DNA from: Sphingomonas jaspsi DSM 18422
Lineage (GTDB): Bacteria > Pseudomonadota > Alphaproteobacteria > Sphingomonadales > Sphingomonadaceae
Assembly: GCF_000585415.1 (NCBI RefSeq)
Contig: NZ_KK073876.1
Coordinates: forward strand, 1,423,810 to 1,487,809
DNA length: 64,000 nt
Direction of reading: 5' to 3'
Part shown: positions 16,853 through 25,903 of the stretch, piece by piece
Layout: each line of letters starts with the position of its first letter
How positions within the stretch are numbered: the first letter of the stretch is position 1
The notes under the pieces: model-generated
Database searches by the model: none
The model's input: the letters and a program-made list of their open reading frames with translations, nothing else
Told to the model about the DNA's origin: nothing
Translations under genes and position numbers: made by a program

Positions 16853-18769
16853 TTAGAGGACGATTTCCTCGTCGAAGTTCTCGAGCCGCTTGTGGCTGAT
16901 GACCACGACCTGCTTCAGCTGGTCCTTGAGCGACAGGAGCGCGTCGACGATCGACTGCGCGTTATCGACGTCGAGGTCGCTGTCGATCTCGTCGCCGATG
17001 AACAGCGGCATCACGCGGCTGACCAGCACCTGGCCGAGCGCGAGACGCAGGGCGAGGTTGACCATCGTGGCGTGGGCGCCGTTGAAGGTCGAGACGTCCT
17101 GCCCGTCGACGGTGATGTTCATGTCCTCGTCGACGACGATCTGATGCAGCGGGCGCTTGGCGTTGACCGTCATCTGCTGGACGATGGAGCTGCTGACGCG
17201 CGAAAGCGACGGCGCGAGGAACGCCTTCAGCGTGCGGCGGGCCTCGACGAGACCCTTGGCACCGGCAGCGAACGCTTCCGACCGCTGCTGCTTGTCGGCG
17301 ATCTCGGCGGTGAGCTCGTCGAAGCGAGCCTTCTGCTGACCGTAGCTCTCGACCTGCGTCTCGTAGACGCGCGCAGCGACGAAGGCAGCATCCAGCTCGG
17401 CCACGGTGGCCTTCAGCTTCGGCAGCTCGTGCAACGCCTGCTCGGCCTCATGCGCCGCGGCGAGCCGCGCCATGTGTGCTTCGCTGTCGCGGGCATAGAT
17501 GTCCCACTGGCGATCGAGAGCACGCGCCTTGGCCAGCTCGGCCGAGCGATCTTCCAGCTGCGGCAACGCGTCCAGCTCGGCCTGCATCGTCGCCTTGTCG
17601 GCGGCGCGGTCGAGGGCGCGCACGCCGTCCTGGATTTCCTCGCGCGACAGGCGCTCCGCACCAGCCGGTTCGACCAGCGGTTCCGACCAGCGTTGGATGC
17701 GATACTCCTGGTCCATGATCTGTGCGCGGGTCAACGACGGCTCCGGCAGCGCGGCAAGCGCGGCGCGGTCGATCGTCGGGTCCGAAGGGTCGAACTGATG
17801 GGAGCACTGCGGGCACTCCACGCTGTCGTGCGCCAGCTTTTGCTTCGCTTCGATCAGCGAAAGCTGGTCGTTGAGAAACTTCGCATCGTAATCCGGCTGC
17901 GGCCCGCGACGCTTCACCTCGGCATCGTATTCCAGCAGCGCAGCGGCGGCCTCGAGCGCCTCACGGGTGTGGGTCGCGTCGGGGATGCGTTCGATGCTGG
18001 AGTAGAGAGCCTTGTAGCGGGCCTCGTTCTCGACGCGCGCCTTCTCGTGCGCCTCAAGGTCTTCGATGCTGACCGCCAGTTCCTCGGTCGGCTCGACCGG
18101 CGCGGCGCCGACGGCGGCGATGGTGCGCTCATAGTCGGCGCGCTTGGCGGTGATTTCCTTCGCCTCGGCCAGCTCGACCGCGATGTCGCGCGACGGGGCA
18201 TAGCCCGCCGGCTTCAGCGGCTCGACCGGAATGGTCAGCGAGCGGGTGAGGGCGTCGGCCTCGCGGCGCAGACCGTTGGCCTCGTCACGGCACGCCTTCT
18301 CGACGGCTTCCTGCGCGGTCAGACCGACGACCTCGTCGATCAGTTCCTTGCGCTTGGTCGGCGTCAGGCGGGTGAGGCGCTCGCTCTCCTTCTGGTTGGC
18401 GACGCAGACGACGTCGAACACCTCAAGGCCGAAGCCGAGGATGTCGATGATCTTCTTGTTCACGGCGTCAGCGCCGACGGCGAGCTGCTCTTCGTCGAGG
18501 ACGAGCTTCTCTTTCTTGCCGCGCGTGACCTCGTAGGTCTGGCCGCCGACGACGAACGTCAGCGCCATGTCGAGCGACTTGTAGTCGGACGCGGGGCCGC
18601 GCAGCGCCTTCTTACCGAAGAGGCCGTAGCGGATCATTTCCGAGATGAAGGATTTGCCGGTGCCGTTCCGACCCGAGACCGCGGTGGCCCCCGGTTGAAA
18701 GCTATGGTCGCCGGAAAGCGAGATGCCGTTGGTAGGGAACGAAACGGCGTAGCGAAGGTGGTTGATCAT
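16853..18769 (-). CDS. Rad50/SbcC-like ATPase (phage gp46-like)
   Basis: 638 residues. It has SMC/Rad50 architecture: N-terminal Walker A GRNGTGKS (33-40), long coiled coils around a zinc hook Cys-Pro-Gln-Cys (319-322), a degenerate signature near TFNGAHATMVNLALRLAL, Walker B PLFIGDEIDSDLD, and a C-terminal H-loop VVISHKR. Such ATPases pair with an Mre11/SbcD-type nuclease for DNA end processing in recombination-dependent replication (T4 gp46/gp47). No gp47-like gene adjoins it. Good SD AGGAGG precedes ATG 18769. It is the first gene of the leftward block and diverges from the endolysin gene. Confidence 0.85.
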   Translation of the reverse strand: MINHLRYAVSFPTNGISLSGDHSFQPGATAVSGRNGTGKSFISEMIRYGLFGKKALRGPASDYKSLDMALTFVVGGQTYEVTRGKKEKLVLDEEQLAVGADAVNKKIIDILGFGLEVFDVVCVANQKESERLTRLTPTKRKELIDEVVGLTAQEAVEKACRDEANGLRREADALTRSLTIPVEPLKPAGYAPSRDIAVELAEAKEITAKRADYERTIAAVGAAPVEPTEELAVSIEDLEAHEKARVENEARYKALYSSIERIPDATHTREALEAAAALLEYDAEVKRRGPQPDYDAKFLNDQLSLIEAKQKLAHDSVECPQCSHQFDPSDPTIDRAALAALPEPSLTRAQIMDQEYRIQRWSEPLVEPAGAERLSREEIQDGVRALDRAADKATMQAELDALPQLEDRSAELAKARALDRQWDIYARDSEAHMARLAAAHEAEQALHELPKLKATVAELDAAFVAARVYETQVESYGQQKARFDELTAEIADKQQRSEAFAAGAKGLVEARRTLKAFLAPSLSRVSSSIVQQMTVNAKRPLHQIVVDEDMNITVDGQDVSTFNGAHATMVNLALRLALGQVLVSRVMPLFIGDEIDSDLDVDNAQSIVDALLSLKDQLKQVVVISHKRLENFDEEIVL

Positions 18770-18837
18770 GATGCCTCCTGAAAACGCCTAGCCAACCGCC
18801 GCAACTCCCGTCGCGGCATCTGACCAGGTGACTTGCG

Positions 18838-19521
18838 ATGGATGTGTTCGAACTGCAGACCCGGCTTCAGAGCGCAGGGTGCTATGCGGGGAAAATCGAC
18901 GGCGTTGCGGGTGCAGTGACCCGCCAGGGTGTCATTGATTTCATGACGCTCGGGCCCGATTACAAGCTCGAGGACACGGATTTCGATGTGGCGGCCGGCG
19001 CGCTCGGCGTGCCTGTCAGCTACGTCAAGGCACTCTACGAAGTGGAGAGCTCCGGTTCCCCGTTCATTGATGGCCGGCCGGCCATCCTGTTCGAGCCGCA
19101 CCGGTTCAGCCGGGCGACGGGCGGGCGCTTCGACGCCAGCCATCCGCACATCAGCTACCCGGCGTGGGACCCGAAGCGTTACCCGCGCACGCAGGCGGCA
19201 CGCTACGACCAGCTGGCCGAGGCGGTCTGCCTGGCGCCCGACGCTGGCTTTGCGTCGGCGAGCTACGGCGGGTTTCAGATCCTCGGCGAGAATTATCATC
19301 GCTGCGAAGCGCGCGACCCGATGGCCTTCGCGTGGCAGGAAAGTCAGACGACTGCCGACCAGCTCCACCACTTCGTGCTGTTCATCCAGAGCGACCGGGT
19401 CCTGTGGGACGCGCTGAAGCGCGCCGACTGGGTCACGGTGGCGAAGCGTTACAACGGCACCGCCTATTACAAGAACCGCTATGACGTCCGTCTGGCGCAG
19501 GCCGAGCGGGGTGCTCGGTGA
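18838..19521 (+). CDS. Phage endolysin, N-acetylmuramidase with PG-binding domain
   Basis: 227 residues. The first 60 (FELQTRLQSAGCYAGKIDGVAGAVTRQGV) are a peptidoglycan-binding repeat. Residues about 60-220 match the N-acetylmuramidase family PF11860, with VSYVKALYEVESSGSPF containing the proposed catalytic Glu and a conserved ASASYGGFQILGENY. It hydrolyses the glycan backbone at lysis. There is no signal peptide, so release needs a holin. The stop at 19519-19521 overlaps the next start. SD is weak. Confidence 0.88.
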   Translation: MDVFELQTRLQSAGCYAGKIDGVAGAVTRQGVIDFMTLGPDYKLEDTDFDVAAGALGVPVSYVKALYEVESSGSPFIDGRPAILFEPHRFSRATGGRFDASHPHISYPAWDPKRYPRTQAARYDQLAEAVCLAPDAGFASASYGGFQILGENYHRCEARDPMAFAWQESQTTADQLHHFVLFIQSDRVLWDALKRADWVTVAKRYNGTAYYKNRYDVRLAQAERGAR

Positions 19522-19865
19522 TGAGCGAACCGGTCAAGCAGGTGCAGAAGGGCATCAGCTGGAACATCTGGGCGCTGGCGTCGGTGCTGCCGCTCCTGTT
19601 CGGCATCATCATCTGGCAGCTGATGGGGCTCGACCCCGAGAGCGCGTGCAAGCTCGTTCAGGCGCAGGGCCAGCCCCCGGGCAAGTTCTGCTTCGACCTC
19701 ATCACCCAGCAGAACCACATCAAGGGCTGGACCATCTGGCTCCTGATCGGAACCGTCGCCTCGTTCGTTCTGATTGTCCTCGTCGCAGCCGTGAAGGCCG
19801 TGGTGAGCCTCGTCGGACCCGGCGGCCTGTCGCTCAACGTAAATTCGGGAAACAAGGATGCTTGA
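19518..19865 (+). CDS. Holin-like membrane protein
   Basis: 115 residues from GTG 19518, or 114 from ATG 19521; dual starts of this kind are known in holin genes and can tune lysis timing. Two membrane segments are clear: IWALASVLPLLFGIIIWQLMG and WTIWLLIGTVASFVLIVLVAAV. They are separated by a soluble loop containing two cysteines. Position right after the endolysin and before spanins supports a holin or antiholin. No family is recognised by sequence. Confidence 0.65.
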   Translation: MMSEPVKQVQKGISWNIWALASVLPLLFGIIIWQLMGLDPESACKLVQAQGQPPGKFCFDLITQQNHIKGWTIWLLIGTVASFVLIVLVAAVKAVVSLVGPGGLSLNVNSGNKDA

Positions 19866-20331
19866 GAAACTCACGCTCGACGCCGCATGGGGCTTCGTGA
19901 AGAAGACCTGGCCGTTCATGCTGATCGCGCTCGCCAGCGCGATGCTGCTGATCACGCAGCACCAGCTGTCGACGGCTCGTAAGAGCCTCGTCGCCGAAGC
20001 ATCGTTCCGCAGCGAGCTGGCCACCATCTTCGGCTCGAAGACGACCGACACCGCCTCGCTGCTGGGCGTCGCGCACGCTCGCGACAAGGAGAAGACCGAG
20101 TTCGCGACCACGCTCACGCGCATCAGCAACGAGAGCTTGGCCAACAAGAAGCGCGCCGACGCCGCCGACGCCGCGCTGAAGAAGGAGCAGGCCGAGAACG
20201 CACGCAAGTTCGCCGCGGCCCAGCGCACGATCGCCGACCTTCAGGGCCGCAAGCCCACCGGCAACCGCGATGCGGACTGGAAGGTCATCGAGGAAGACAG
20301 CAAGGCGGCTTGGAAGGGATGGCGCAAGTGA
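19858..20331 (+). CDS. Inner-membrane spanin (Rz-like)
   Basis: 157 residues. One N-terminal membrane anchor (WPFMLIALASAMLLITQHQ) is followed by a periplasmic coiled coil rich in Ala, Lys and Glu (about 75-130), as in i-spanins. The start overlaps the holin-like gene by eight bases and the end overlaps the lipoprotein gene by four. Together with the next gene it would bridge inner and outer membranes in the last step of lysis. Confidence 0.78.
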   Translation: MLEKLTLDAAWGFVKKTWPFMLIALASAMLLITQHQLSTARKSLVAEASFRSELATIFGSKTTDTASLLGVAHARDKEKTEFATTLTRISNESLANKKRADAADAALKKEQAENARKFAAAQRTIADLQGRKPTGNRDADWKVIEEDSKAAWKGWRK

Positions 20332-20621
20332 AGAAAGTCCCCGTCACCGTGGCCGTGTTGGCGCTAGGCGCCTGCACCCCGAAGCAGGTCATCGTCGAGA
20401 AGCCCGTCGTGACCTATGTCGAGAAGCCTGTCGCCTGTCCGTCGAAGGAAGAGCGGGCTCGCCTGAAGGCGCTGCGGCCGACGCCGCTGCGCGAGCAGGA
20501 CATGCCGGCCAGTGCGGTCGAGCGCAACGCGAAGGCCCAAGCGCAGCTTGGCCGGTATGAAGCCGAGGGTGGTTGGGCCGATCAGGTCGACAGCGCCCTT
20601 GACCGGTGCCAGGTCCAGTGA
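20328..20621 (+). CDS. Outer-membrane spanin lipoprotein (Rz1-like)
   Basis: 97 residues from GTG 20328, which overlaps the Rz-like stop (GTGA). It gives the signal MKKVPVTVAVLALGAC with lipobox LGAC, so the mature protein begins at Cys16. An ATG at 20319 is an alternative. GGAAGGGA lies about nine bases upstream of the GTG. The mature part is Pro/Glu-rich. Unlike lambda Rz1, which lies inside Rz in another frame, this gene follows Rz with only a four-base overlap. Confidence 0.78.
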   Translation: MKKVPVTVAVLALGACTPKQVIVEKPVVTYVEKPVACPSKEERARLKALRPTPLREQDMPASAVERNAKAQAQLGRYEAEGGWADQVDSALDRCQVQ

Positions 20622-20938
20622 GCGCGCCCTCGGTCCACGACGCGATGGCCCGCGCCGACAGTGCCCACCAGCTCATCGAGAGCCACGAGGACATCTGCGC
20701 CGAACGCTACGCACACATCCACACGGCGATCGGCGGGGTGAAGGAGACCGTCTCGACGATGGTCAAAATCCTGGCGTGGGGTGGCTCGACGCTGTTCGGC
20801 CTGTTGATCCTCATCATCGGCTTCCTGTCCACCCGCGCGATCTCGACGGGTGATGCGGAAGTCGCGCAGCTGAAGACTCAGATCGAGCTGCTGAAGATGC
20901 AGCAGCCGCCGGCCGCGGGACAGCCCCCGAGCAAGTGA
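20618..20938 (+). CDS. Phage membrane protein at the end of the lysis cassette
   Basis: 106 residues from a GTG in a GTGA overlap. It has an N-terminal soluble helical part (SVHDAMARADSAHQLIESHEDICAERYAHIH), one membrane segment (ILAWGGSTLFGLLILIIGFLS), then a charged helix and Pro-rich tail. Small one-helix proteins in this place are often accessory holins or antiholins, but no family is recognised. Confidence 0.6.
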   Translation: MSAPSVHDAMARADSAHQLIESHEDICAERYAHIHTAIGGVKETVSTMVKILAWGGSTLFGLLILIIGFLSTRAISTGDAEVAQLKTQIELLKMQQPPAAGQPPSK

Positions 20939-20961
20939 CTGTGTCACTACCGTGTCACTAA

Positions 20962-20996
20962 AACGGGCGGTGTTCCTCTAAGGTTCACCGCCCGTT
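20962..20996 (+). terminator. Terminator at the prophage right end
   Basis: AACGGGCGGTG (20962-20972) and CACCGCCCGTT (20986-20996) make an 11-bp stem with a 13-base loop. It closes the lysis operon 24 bases after its last stop. Confidence 0.75.
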
Positions 20997-21053
20997 CTGG
21001 TATGTTGGAACATGGGAAATGGCGGTTTTCTGCGCGAAAACGCGATAGGCCCA

Positions 21054-21101
21054 GTGTTGACATCGCAGGGGTCGCAAGTTCAATCCTTGCCACGCCCACC
21101 A
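21054..21101 (+). other. Prophage attR: 3' half of tRNA-Val(GAC)
   Basis: The sequence reads as the 3' part of a tRNA: GTG, anticodon loop TTGACAT with anticodon GAC (21059-21061), CGCAG, 5-base variable region GGGTC, T arm GCAAG-TTCAATC-CTTGC, acceptor strand CACGCCC, A, CCA. The 5' half is absent: the preceding bases do not pair correctly with the anticodon stem. Such a displaced 3' fragment is what remains at attR when a phage integrates into a tRNA gene. The intact gene should lie at the left end of the prophage, outside the window. Confidence 0.85.
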
Positions 21102-21132
21102 TTTTCTCCCCGGAAATAGTCATAAAATCGCG

Positions 21133-22014
21133 TCACGCGCCGCGCTCCAGCGCTTCGACCATATGCTGGCAGAAGCGCCGGGCGGTGGGTGAGGCATGGG
21201 GCGCTTCGATGAGTGCAATTTCAGTATCTTCGAGCGGCGGAAGGACATTGCCGTCGAGGGCGACGAGGGGCGACGCGCACATTTCCCGCGGCAGGACGGC
21301 GACACCGAGGCCGGCCCTCACCGCTGCCTGCGTGCCGGCAAGGCTGGTGGACGTATAGGCGCAGCGCCACGCAATACCCGCAGCGTCGAGCGCCGCCATG
21401 GCGCGGTGGCGATAGACGCAGGGTTCGGGCGACACGATCAGCGGCAACGGCCCGTCGCCGGGGAAGCTAATGCGGTCCCGGGCGGCCCAGATCAGCGGCT
21501 CACGCCAAACCCTCATGCCATCGATCGCGACTTCCGGCTCGCGCTTGATGAGGACGAGGTCGAACCGGCCATCCCGAAAGCTTCGTTCGAGGTTCAGCGT
21601 CAGATCACAGGTGACCTCCAGTTCGACCCTTGGATGCGCGTCGGCGAACTCGGCGAGGACAACCGGCAGATGCATCGTGGCAAAATCTTCGGGCACCCCC
21701 AGCCGAACCAGCCCTTCCATGTCCGGCTCGGAAATGTCGGCCAGCACGGCGTCGTTCAACCGCAACATCTGCCGGGCGTGGGGCAGCAATCGCTCCCCTT
21801 CGCGGGTCAACTGGAGATGGCGCGGGCCGCGTTGCATGAGCGGGCGGCCGACCTGGTCTTCCAGCCGCTTGATCTGCAGGCTGATCGCGGACTGTGTACG
21901 ACCGAGCCGCTGCCCGGCACGCGTGAAGCCGCCGAGATCGGCGACGGTGACGAATGACCTCAGCAGGTCGATGTCGAGATTGCGAAGCATTGCATCATTT
22001 ACATCACTCATCAT
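21133..22014 (-). CDS. LysR-type regulator next to dab operon
   Basis: 293 residues. N-terminal winged helix (LLRSFVTVADLGGFTRAGQRLGRTQSAISLQIKRLE) and C-terminal LysR substrate-binding domain with two lobes. It is divergent from dabB with a 72-base shared upstream region, the usual LysR arrangement, so it probably controls the dab operon and itself. LysR-type regulators control low-CO2-induced carbon uptake genes in other autotrophs, so sensing of carbon status is plausible. Starts at 22014, 22011 or 21990 (MLRNLDID) are all possible; none has a strong ribosome site. Confidence 0.85.
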   Translation of the reverse strand: MMSDVNDAMLRNLDIDLLRSFVTVADLGGFTRAGQRLGRTQSAISLQIKRLEDQVGRPLMQRGPRHLQLTREGERLLPHARQMLRLNDAVLADISEPDMEGLVRLGVPEDFATMHLPVVLAEFADAHPRVELEVTCDLTLNLERSFRDGRFDLVLIKREPEVAIDGMRVWREPLIWAARDRISFPGDGPLPLIVSPEPCVYRHRAMAALDAAGIAWRCAYTSTSLAGTQAAVRAGLGVAVLPREMCASPLVALDGNVLPPLEDTEIALIEAPHASPTARRFCQHMVEALERGA

Positions 22015-22086
22015 TCACATTTCAATAAGTCGTTTCTCAAATGGAGGGAAATTGCGCAAAGGCGGGCGACCGAAAGGAACCTAGCC
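22015..22086. promoter_or_regulatory. Divergent regulatory region LysR / dab operon
   Basis: 72 AT-richer bases between the two starts. It holds ATTTCAATAAGTCGTTTCTCAAAT (22018-22041, quoted in two parts as ATTTCAATAAG and TCGTTTCTCAAAT), which contains LysR-type T-N11-A spacings. AAAGGAACC serves as the ribosome site of dabB eight bases before its TTG. The operator assignment is an inference. Confidence 0.4.
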
Positions 22087-23421
22087 TTGCCGACATCCGC
22101 CATTCCCTTTTCGAACCCTGCGCGATCAATCGAGCTGTTGGCCGTTTCGGCCGGTCTGTATCTGGCCGCTTTGATCGCCGCCCTGGTCGCGTCGGGCCTC
22201 GGCCTGTTCAGCTCAGGGCTGTCGGCGATCATGGCGATGTTGACACTGTTCGTCGCCGCGATCGTCAGCGGCTTTTCGACGCGATATCTGCGCGCGGACG
22301 CGGCGCGCGGCGCGTTCGCCTGGAAACTGGCCGCGATGGTCGGCGCAACCCTGTTGTTCGTCACTGCGAACGACGTGGTCTTGCTGGCGATTGGATGGAT
22401 CGGCGCGGGCGCGGCGATGGCCGCGCTGATCGGCCATGTCGGCGGTTGGGAAGAGGCGAGGATCGCGCGCCGCCGCGCGACGCTTCATTTCCTCGTCGCC
22501 GACCTTGCCCTGCTCGCCGCGCTGTCGCTGCTTGTGTGGGATACCGGCACATGGCGGATCGACCAGATGCTGACGGCGATTTCGGCCGGGTCGATGCGCG
22601 TGCAATGGTCGGCGATGCTCTTGGTCGTCGCGGCGTCCGTCCGTTGCGCGCTGCCGCCCTTTTCACGCTGGCTGACCCGATCGATGGCCGCGCCGACGCC
22701 CGTTTCTGCCTTGATGCACGCCGGCTTCGTCAATGCCGGCGGTTTCTTGCTGATCCGCTTCGGACCGATGCTCGAACAAGTGGCTGGCGCTCAGTTGCTT
22801 GCGATCGGGATCGGTGCCTTTGCTGCAATTTGGGGGTCGGCCATCATGCTCGTCCGCCCTGACGTCAAGCGTTCGCTGGCGGGATCGACGGTCGCCCAGA
22901 TGGGTTTCATGGTGATGAGCTGTGGCCTCGGCGCCTATGCTGCCGCCTGCTGGCACCTGATCGCCCACGGATTGTTCAAGGCCTGGTTGTTCCTGTCGTC
23001 GGGATCGACGATCGGTCGCCCTATCGCTGCCGGTGCCGACCGCTCGCCGGCGCCGTTAGCCCTGGCAGTGGCTGCAGTGACCGGCGTCTGCCTGGCAGCG
23101 TGGGCGATTGGCGGAGAGCCGCTTGCGCCGACGACGGTTCCAACTCTGCTCGCGATCGCAACGGCGGCGGCGGCAATGCCGATGCTCGGCCGGGATCCGT
23201 TCGCGCTGCTTCCCGCGGCCGTGCTCATCCTGCTCTATGTCGCCGGGCTCGCCGCAGTCGAAGCCGCGCTGGGCCGGCCGGTCGGAACGGCGCCCGGCGG
23301 GAACGGCCTGACCGCGCTGCTTCTCGCCCTCTTCTTTGCCTGCTGGCTCGGCCAGTGGGTGCTCATCCGCAACGGCCGCGGTTTTCCGCCGCGCCTCCAC
23401 GCCCGTTTGCTCAACAGTTAG
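22087..23421 (+). CDS. dabB: DabB, membrane subunit of inorganic carbon transporter
   Basis: 444 residues, almost entirely hydrophobic helices (about twelve), of the proton-conducting NuoL/Mrp antiporter family. A typical segment is PVSALMHAGFVNAGGFLLIRF. In DAB systems DabB couples the proton gradient to CO2 hydration by DabA. The start is TTG with AAAGGAACC upstream. It is shorter than NuoL and lacks its long C-terminal arm, as expected for DabB. dabA begins ten bases after its stop. The link to DabA is what separates it from a respiratory complex I subunit. Confidence 0.87.
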   Translation: MPTSAIPFSNPARSIELLAVSAGLYLAALIAALVASGLGLFSSGLSAIMAMLTLFVAAIVSGFSTRYLRADAARGAFAWKLAAMVGATLLFVTANDVVLLAIGWIGAGAAMAALIGHVGGWEEARIARRRATLHFLVADLALLAALSLLVWDTGTWRIDQMLTAISAGSMRVQWSAMLLVVAASVRCALPPFSRWLTRSMAAPTPVSALMHAGFVNAGGFLLIRFGPMLEQVAGAQLLAIGIGAFAAIWGSAIMLVRPDVKRSLAGSTVAQMGFMVMSCGLGAYAAACWHLIAHGLFKAWLFLSSGSTIGRPIAAGADRSPAPLALAVAAVTGVCLAAWAIGGEPLAPTTVPTLLAIATAAAAMPMLGRDPFALLPAAVLILLYVAGLAAVEAALGRPVGTAPGGNGLTALLLALFFACWLGQWVLIRNGRGFPPRLHARLLNS

Positions 23422-23431
23422 GACCCCGTCG

Positions 23432-25879
23432 ATGACCCAAGTCAGCAAGATAGTCGCGGCCGACAACGGCACGGCCCACGCCAGTCCATCCTCTCTAGCG
23501 CTGAAGGTCGAGCTGGCGGCGCGGACCGTGGCACCGCTGTGGCCGCTGGAAAGCGCGATTGCGGTGAATCCCCTGTCGGGCTTCGAGGACATGCCGTTCG
23601 AACAGGCGCTGGGCGATGCAGCCCGCCTGTTCGGTACGCGCGCCGGCCTCGACCTGCGCCTCTGGCGCCGCCTGAGCGCGATGGGTCGACCGACCCGGGA
23701 GGCCGTCCGGCAGGAATCGATCCGCGACCTCGGCGGCCTTGAACGGGCGTTCGAAATGGTCGGGCCCGATATCACGCTGGTCGATTGCCTGATGGCCAGG
23801 CTCTACGACCTTCCGATTGCCGACGCGCTTGCCCATGATGGCGATCCTTCCGCTGAGCGGGTGGCGGAATGGTGCGCTGCCTATTTCGCCAAGGGCGTGG
23901 CGGCCATCCCGCTTGGCGCACAGGCGCCCGGCCTGTTCGCGGCGGCCCTTCCGCTGCTCAAGGCCAGCTTTTCAAATCCTCTGGTCAAGTCCGTTCCGGA
24001 AACGCCGATGGCGGCCGTCCGCTGGGCGCTCTATCGCCTGGCGATCGAACCGGCCGATCAGCAGCGCTTCTTGCGATCGACGGTCGCGCGGATGCCCGGC
24101 TGGGCGGGCCATATTCGCTGGCGCGACGAACAGGCCGACGACGACCGCAGGCAGGAGCGGCCGAGCGGCATGGCCGATCTCATCGCCTTGATCCTCATTA
24201 GCGACCTGGCGGTTGGCGCTCGTCCGGTAGAGGCAATCGACAAGCGCGTCGATGTCCGCCGCCAACTGGCGGCGCATTTCCAGATCGCGGCTGACCGTTT
24301 CAGTCCGGCCGTCCGCGACCTTTGCGAACGGGACGACGCCGGGCTGGCACTGATCTTCCAGCAAGCGGCGGAGCGCGAATTTGCCACGCCGCTGGCGAAG
24401 TCGATTGCGGCCAAGGCCAAGACCGCCATTGCGGACGAAGCGAGCCCTGATGCGCAGTTGCTCTTCTGCATCGATGTCCGGTCAGAGCCGATGCGACGCG
24501 CGCTGGAAGCGCAAGGCGCGTATCAGACCGTCGGCTATGCCGGCTTCTTCGGCCTACCGATCGCGGTTCGCGAACCGGGCAGCCCTCGCACGCGGCGATT
24601 GCCGGTGCTGGTCGGCCCGCAGCATGAACTTGCGCTGGCGCCGGTGCGGGGAGCGGAGGAGGACGCCCGCGACTACCTTGCCGCGCGCGATCGCGACCGG
24701 TCGCTCCGCGCCCTCTTCAATCGCCTGAAGAGCGGGCTTGCGACGGGCTTTTCGACTGCCGAGACGGTGGGCGGCGGGGCCGGCCTCTGGATGGCGCTGC
24801 AAACCTTCGCGCCGGGCCTGTCCGCCCGCTTGCGCCGCGGCATGGGCGGCGATCCGCAGGCACTGGCACCGGCGATCGACCGTCATGCGGGCGGCAGCGG
24901 CCTCACGGCCGGCGAACGGCTGAGCTATGCGCGCGCCATGTTCGCGCTGACCGGCATGAAAGCGACAGCGCGCCTCGTGGTGCTGCTTGGCCATGCCGGG
25001 GAAACGGTCAACAATCCCTACGCCAGCGCGCTCGATTGCGGGGCCTGCGCGGGTCATGGCGGGGCCGCCAACGCACGCGCCATGGCGGCAATCCTCAACG
25101 ATCGCGACACCAGGGCGGCACTCGGCATCGCGGCCGACACGCACTTCGTCGCCGGGGAACATAATACCACCACCGATGACGTTCGCCTGTTCGACCTGCA
25201 ATTCCTGCCCGAAACGCATAGCGGCGACCTCGAGCGGCTGCAGCAATCGCTGGCGGCCGCCGGCGAGGCGGTCCGGACCGAGCGCGCGCGAAAGCTCGGC
25301 CGGACCGAACAGGACCTGCGCCGCGGGGCGGCCCACTGGGGTGAAGTGCGACCCGAATGGGGGCTGACCGGCAATGCCGCCTTCATCGTCGGGCCGCGCC
25401 GTCTTACGCGTTCGATCGACCTCGACGGGAGGGCGTTCCTGCATGATTACGACTGGCGCATCGACGGGCAGGGGGAGGCGCTGGCGACCATCCTCACGGC
25501 GCCGATGGTCGTGGCCCAATGGATCAACTGCCAATATCTGTTTTCGACCATCGACAACGACCGCTACGGCGCGGGCGACAAGACCGTGCACAACCCCGTT
25601 GCCGGGATCGGGGTGGTCCGCGGCAATGGCGGAGACCTGGCGGTCGGCCTGCCGCGCCAGACGCTGTTTCACGACGACGGCACGCCGGCGCACGTGCCGC
25701 AACGCCTGACGACCATCGTCTACGCCCCGATCAAGCGGGTCGAGACGCTGGTCGAGCAGCAGGCGGTACTGCGCCGCCTGTTCGGCAACGGGTGGGTCCG
25801 CCTGATCGTCATCGATCCGCAAACCGGACAGGTCCGCCGCTGGGCCGACGACCGTGAACTGAACGAGGATGCGGCCTGA
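23432..25879 (+). CDS. dabA: DabA, carbonic-anhydrase-like subunit (DUF2309)
   Basis: 815 residues from ATG 23432. Soluble partner of DabB; together they are thought to hydrate CO2 vectorially and accumulate bicarbonate. The family zinc site is intact: Cys346 and Asp348 in LLFCIDVRSEP, His521 in LLGHAGETVNN, Cys536 in ALDCGACAGHG. The spacings (2, and 15 between His and second Cys) equal those of Halothiobacillus DabA (C351, D353, H524, C539). The catalytic site therefore looks functional. Followed after 24 bases by a PII-like gene. Confidence 0.93.
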   Translation: MTQVSKIVAADNGTAHASPSSLALKVELAARTVAPLWPLESAIAVNPLSGFEDMPFEQALGDAARLFGTRAGLDLRLWRRLSAMGRPTREAVRQESIRDLGGLERAFEMVGPDITLVDCLMARLYDLPIADALAHDGDPSAERVAEWCAAYFAKGVAAIPLGAQAPGLFAAALPLLKASFSNPLVKSVPETPMAAVRWALYRLAIEPADQQRFLRSTVARMPGWAGHIRWRDEQADDDRRQERPSGMADLIALILISDLAVGARPVEAIDKRVDVRRQLAAHFQIAADRFSPAVRDLCERDDAGLALIFQQAAEREFATPLAKSIAAKAKTAIADEASPDAQLLFCIDVRSEPMRRALEAQGAYQTVGYAGFFGLPIAVREPGSPRTRRLPVLVGPQHELALAPVRGAEEDARDYLAARDRDRSLRALFNRLKSGLATGFSTAETVGGGAGLWMALQTFAPGLSARLRRGMGGDPQALAPAIDRHAGGSGLTAGERLSYARAMFALTGMKATARLVVLLGHAGETVNNPYASALDCGACAGHGGAANARAMAAILNDRDTRAALGIAADTHFVAGEHNTTTDDVRLFDLQFLPETHSGDLERLQQSLAAAGEAVRTERARKLGRTEQDLRRGAAHWGEVRPEWGLTGNAAFIVGPRRLTRSIDLDGRAFLHDYDWRIDGQGEALATILTAPMVVAQWINCQYLFSTIDNDRYGAGDKTVHNPVAGIGVVRGNGGDLAVGLPRQTLFHDDGTPAHVPQRLTTIVYAPIKRVETLVEQQAVLRRLFGNGWVRLIVIDPQTGQVRRWADDRELNEDAA

Positions 25880-25903
25880 CGCCGCATCGAAGGAGTAGCC
25901 GAG

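Noticed and set aside
21054..21101. Functional tRNA-Val gene
   Set aside because: Only the 3' half is present; there is no D arm or 5' acceptor strand upstream.
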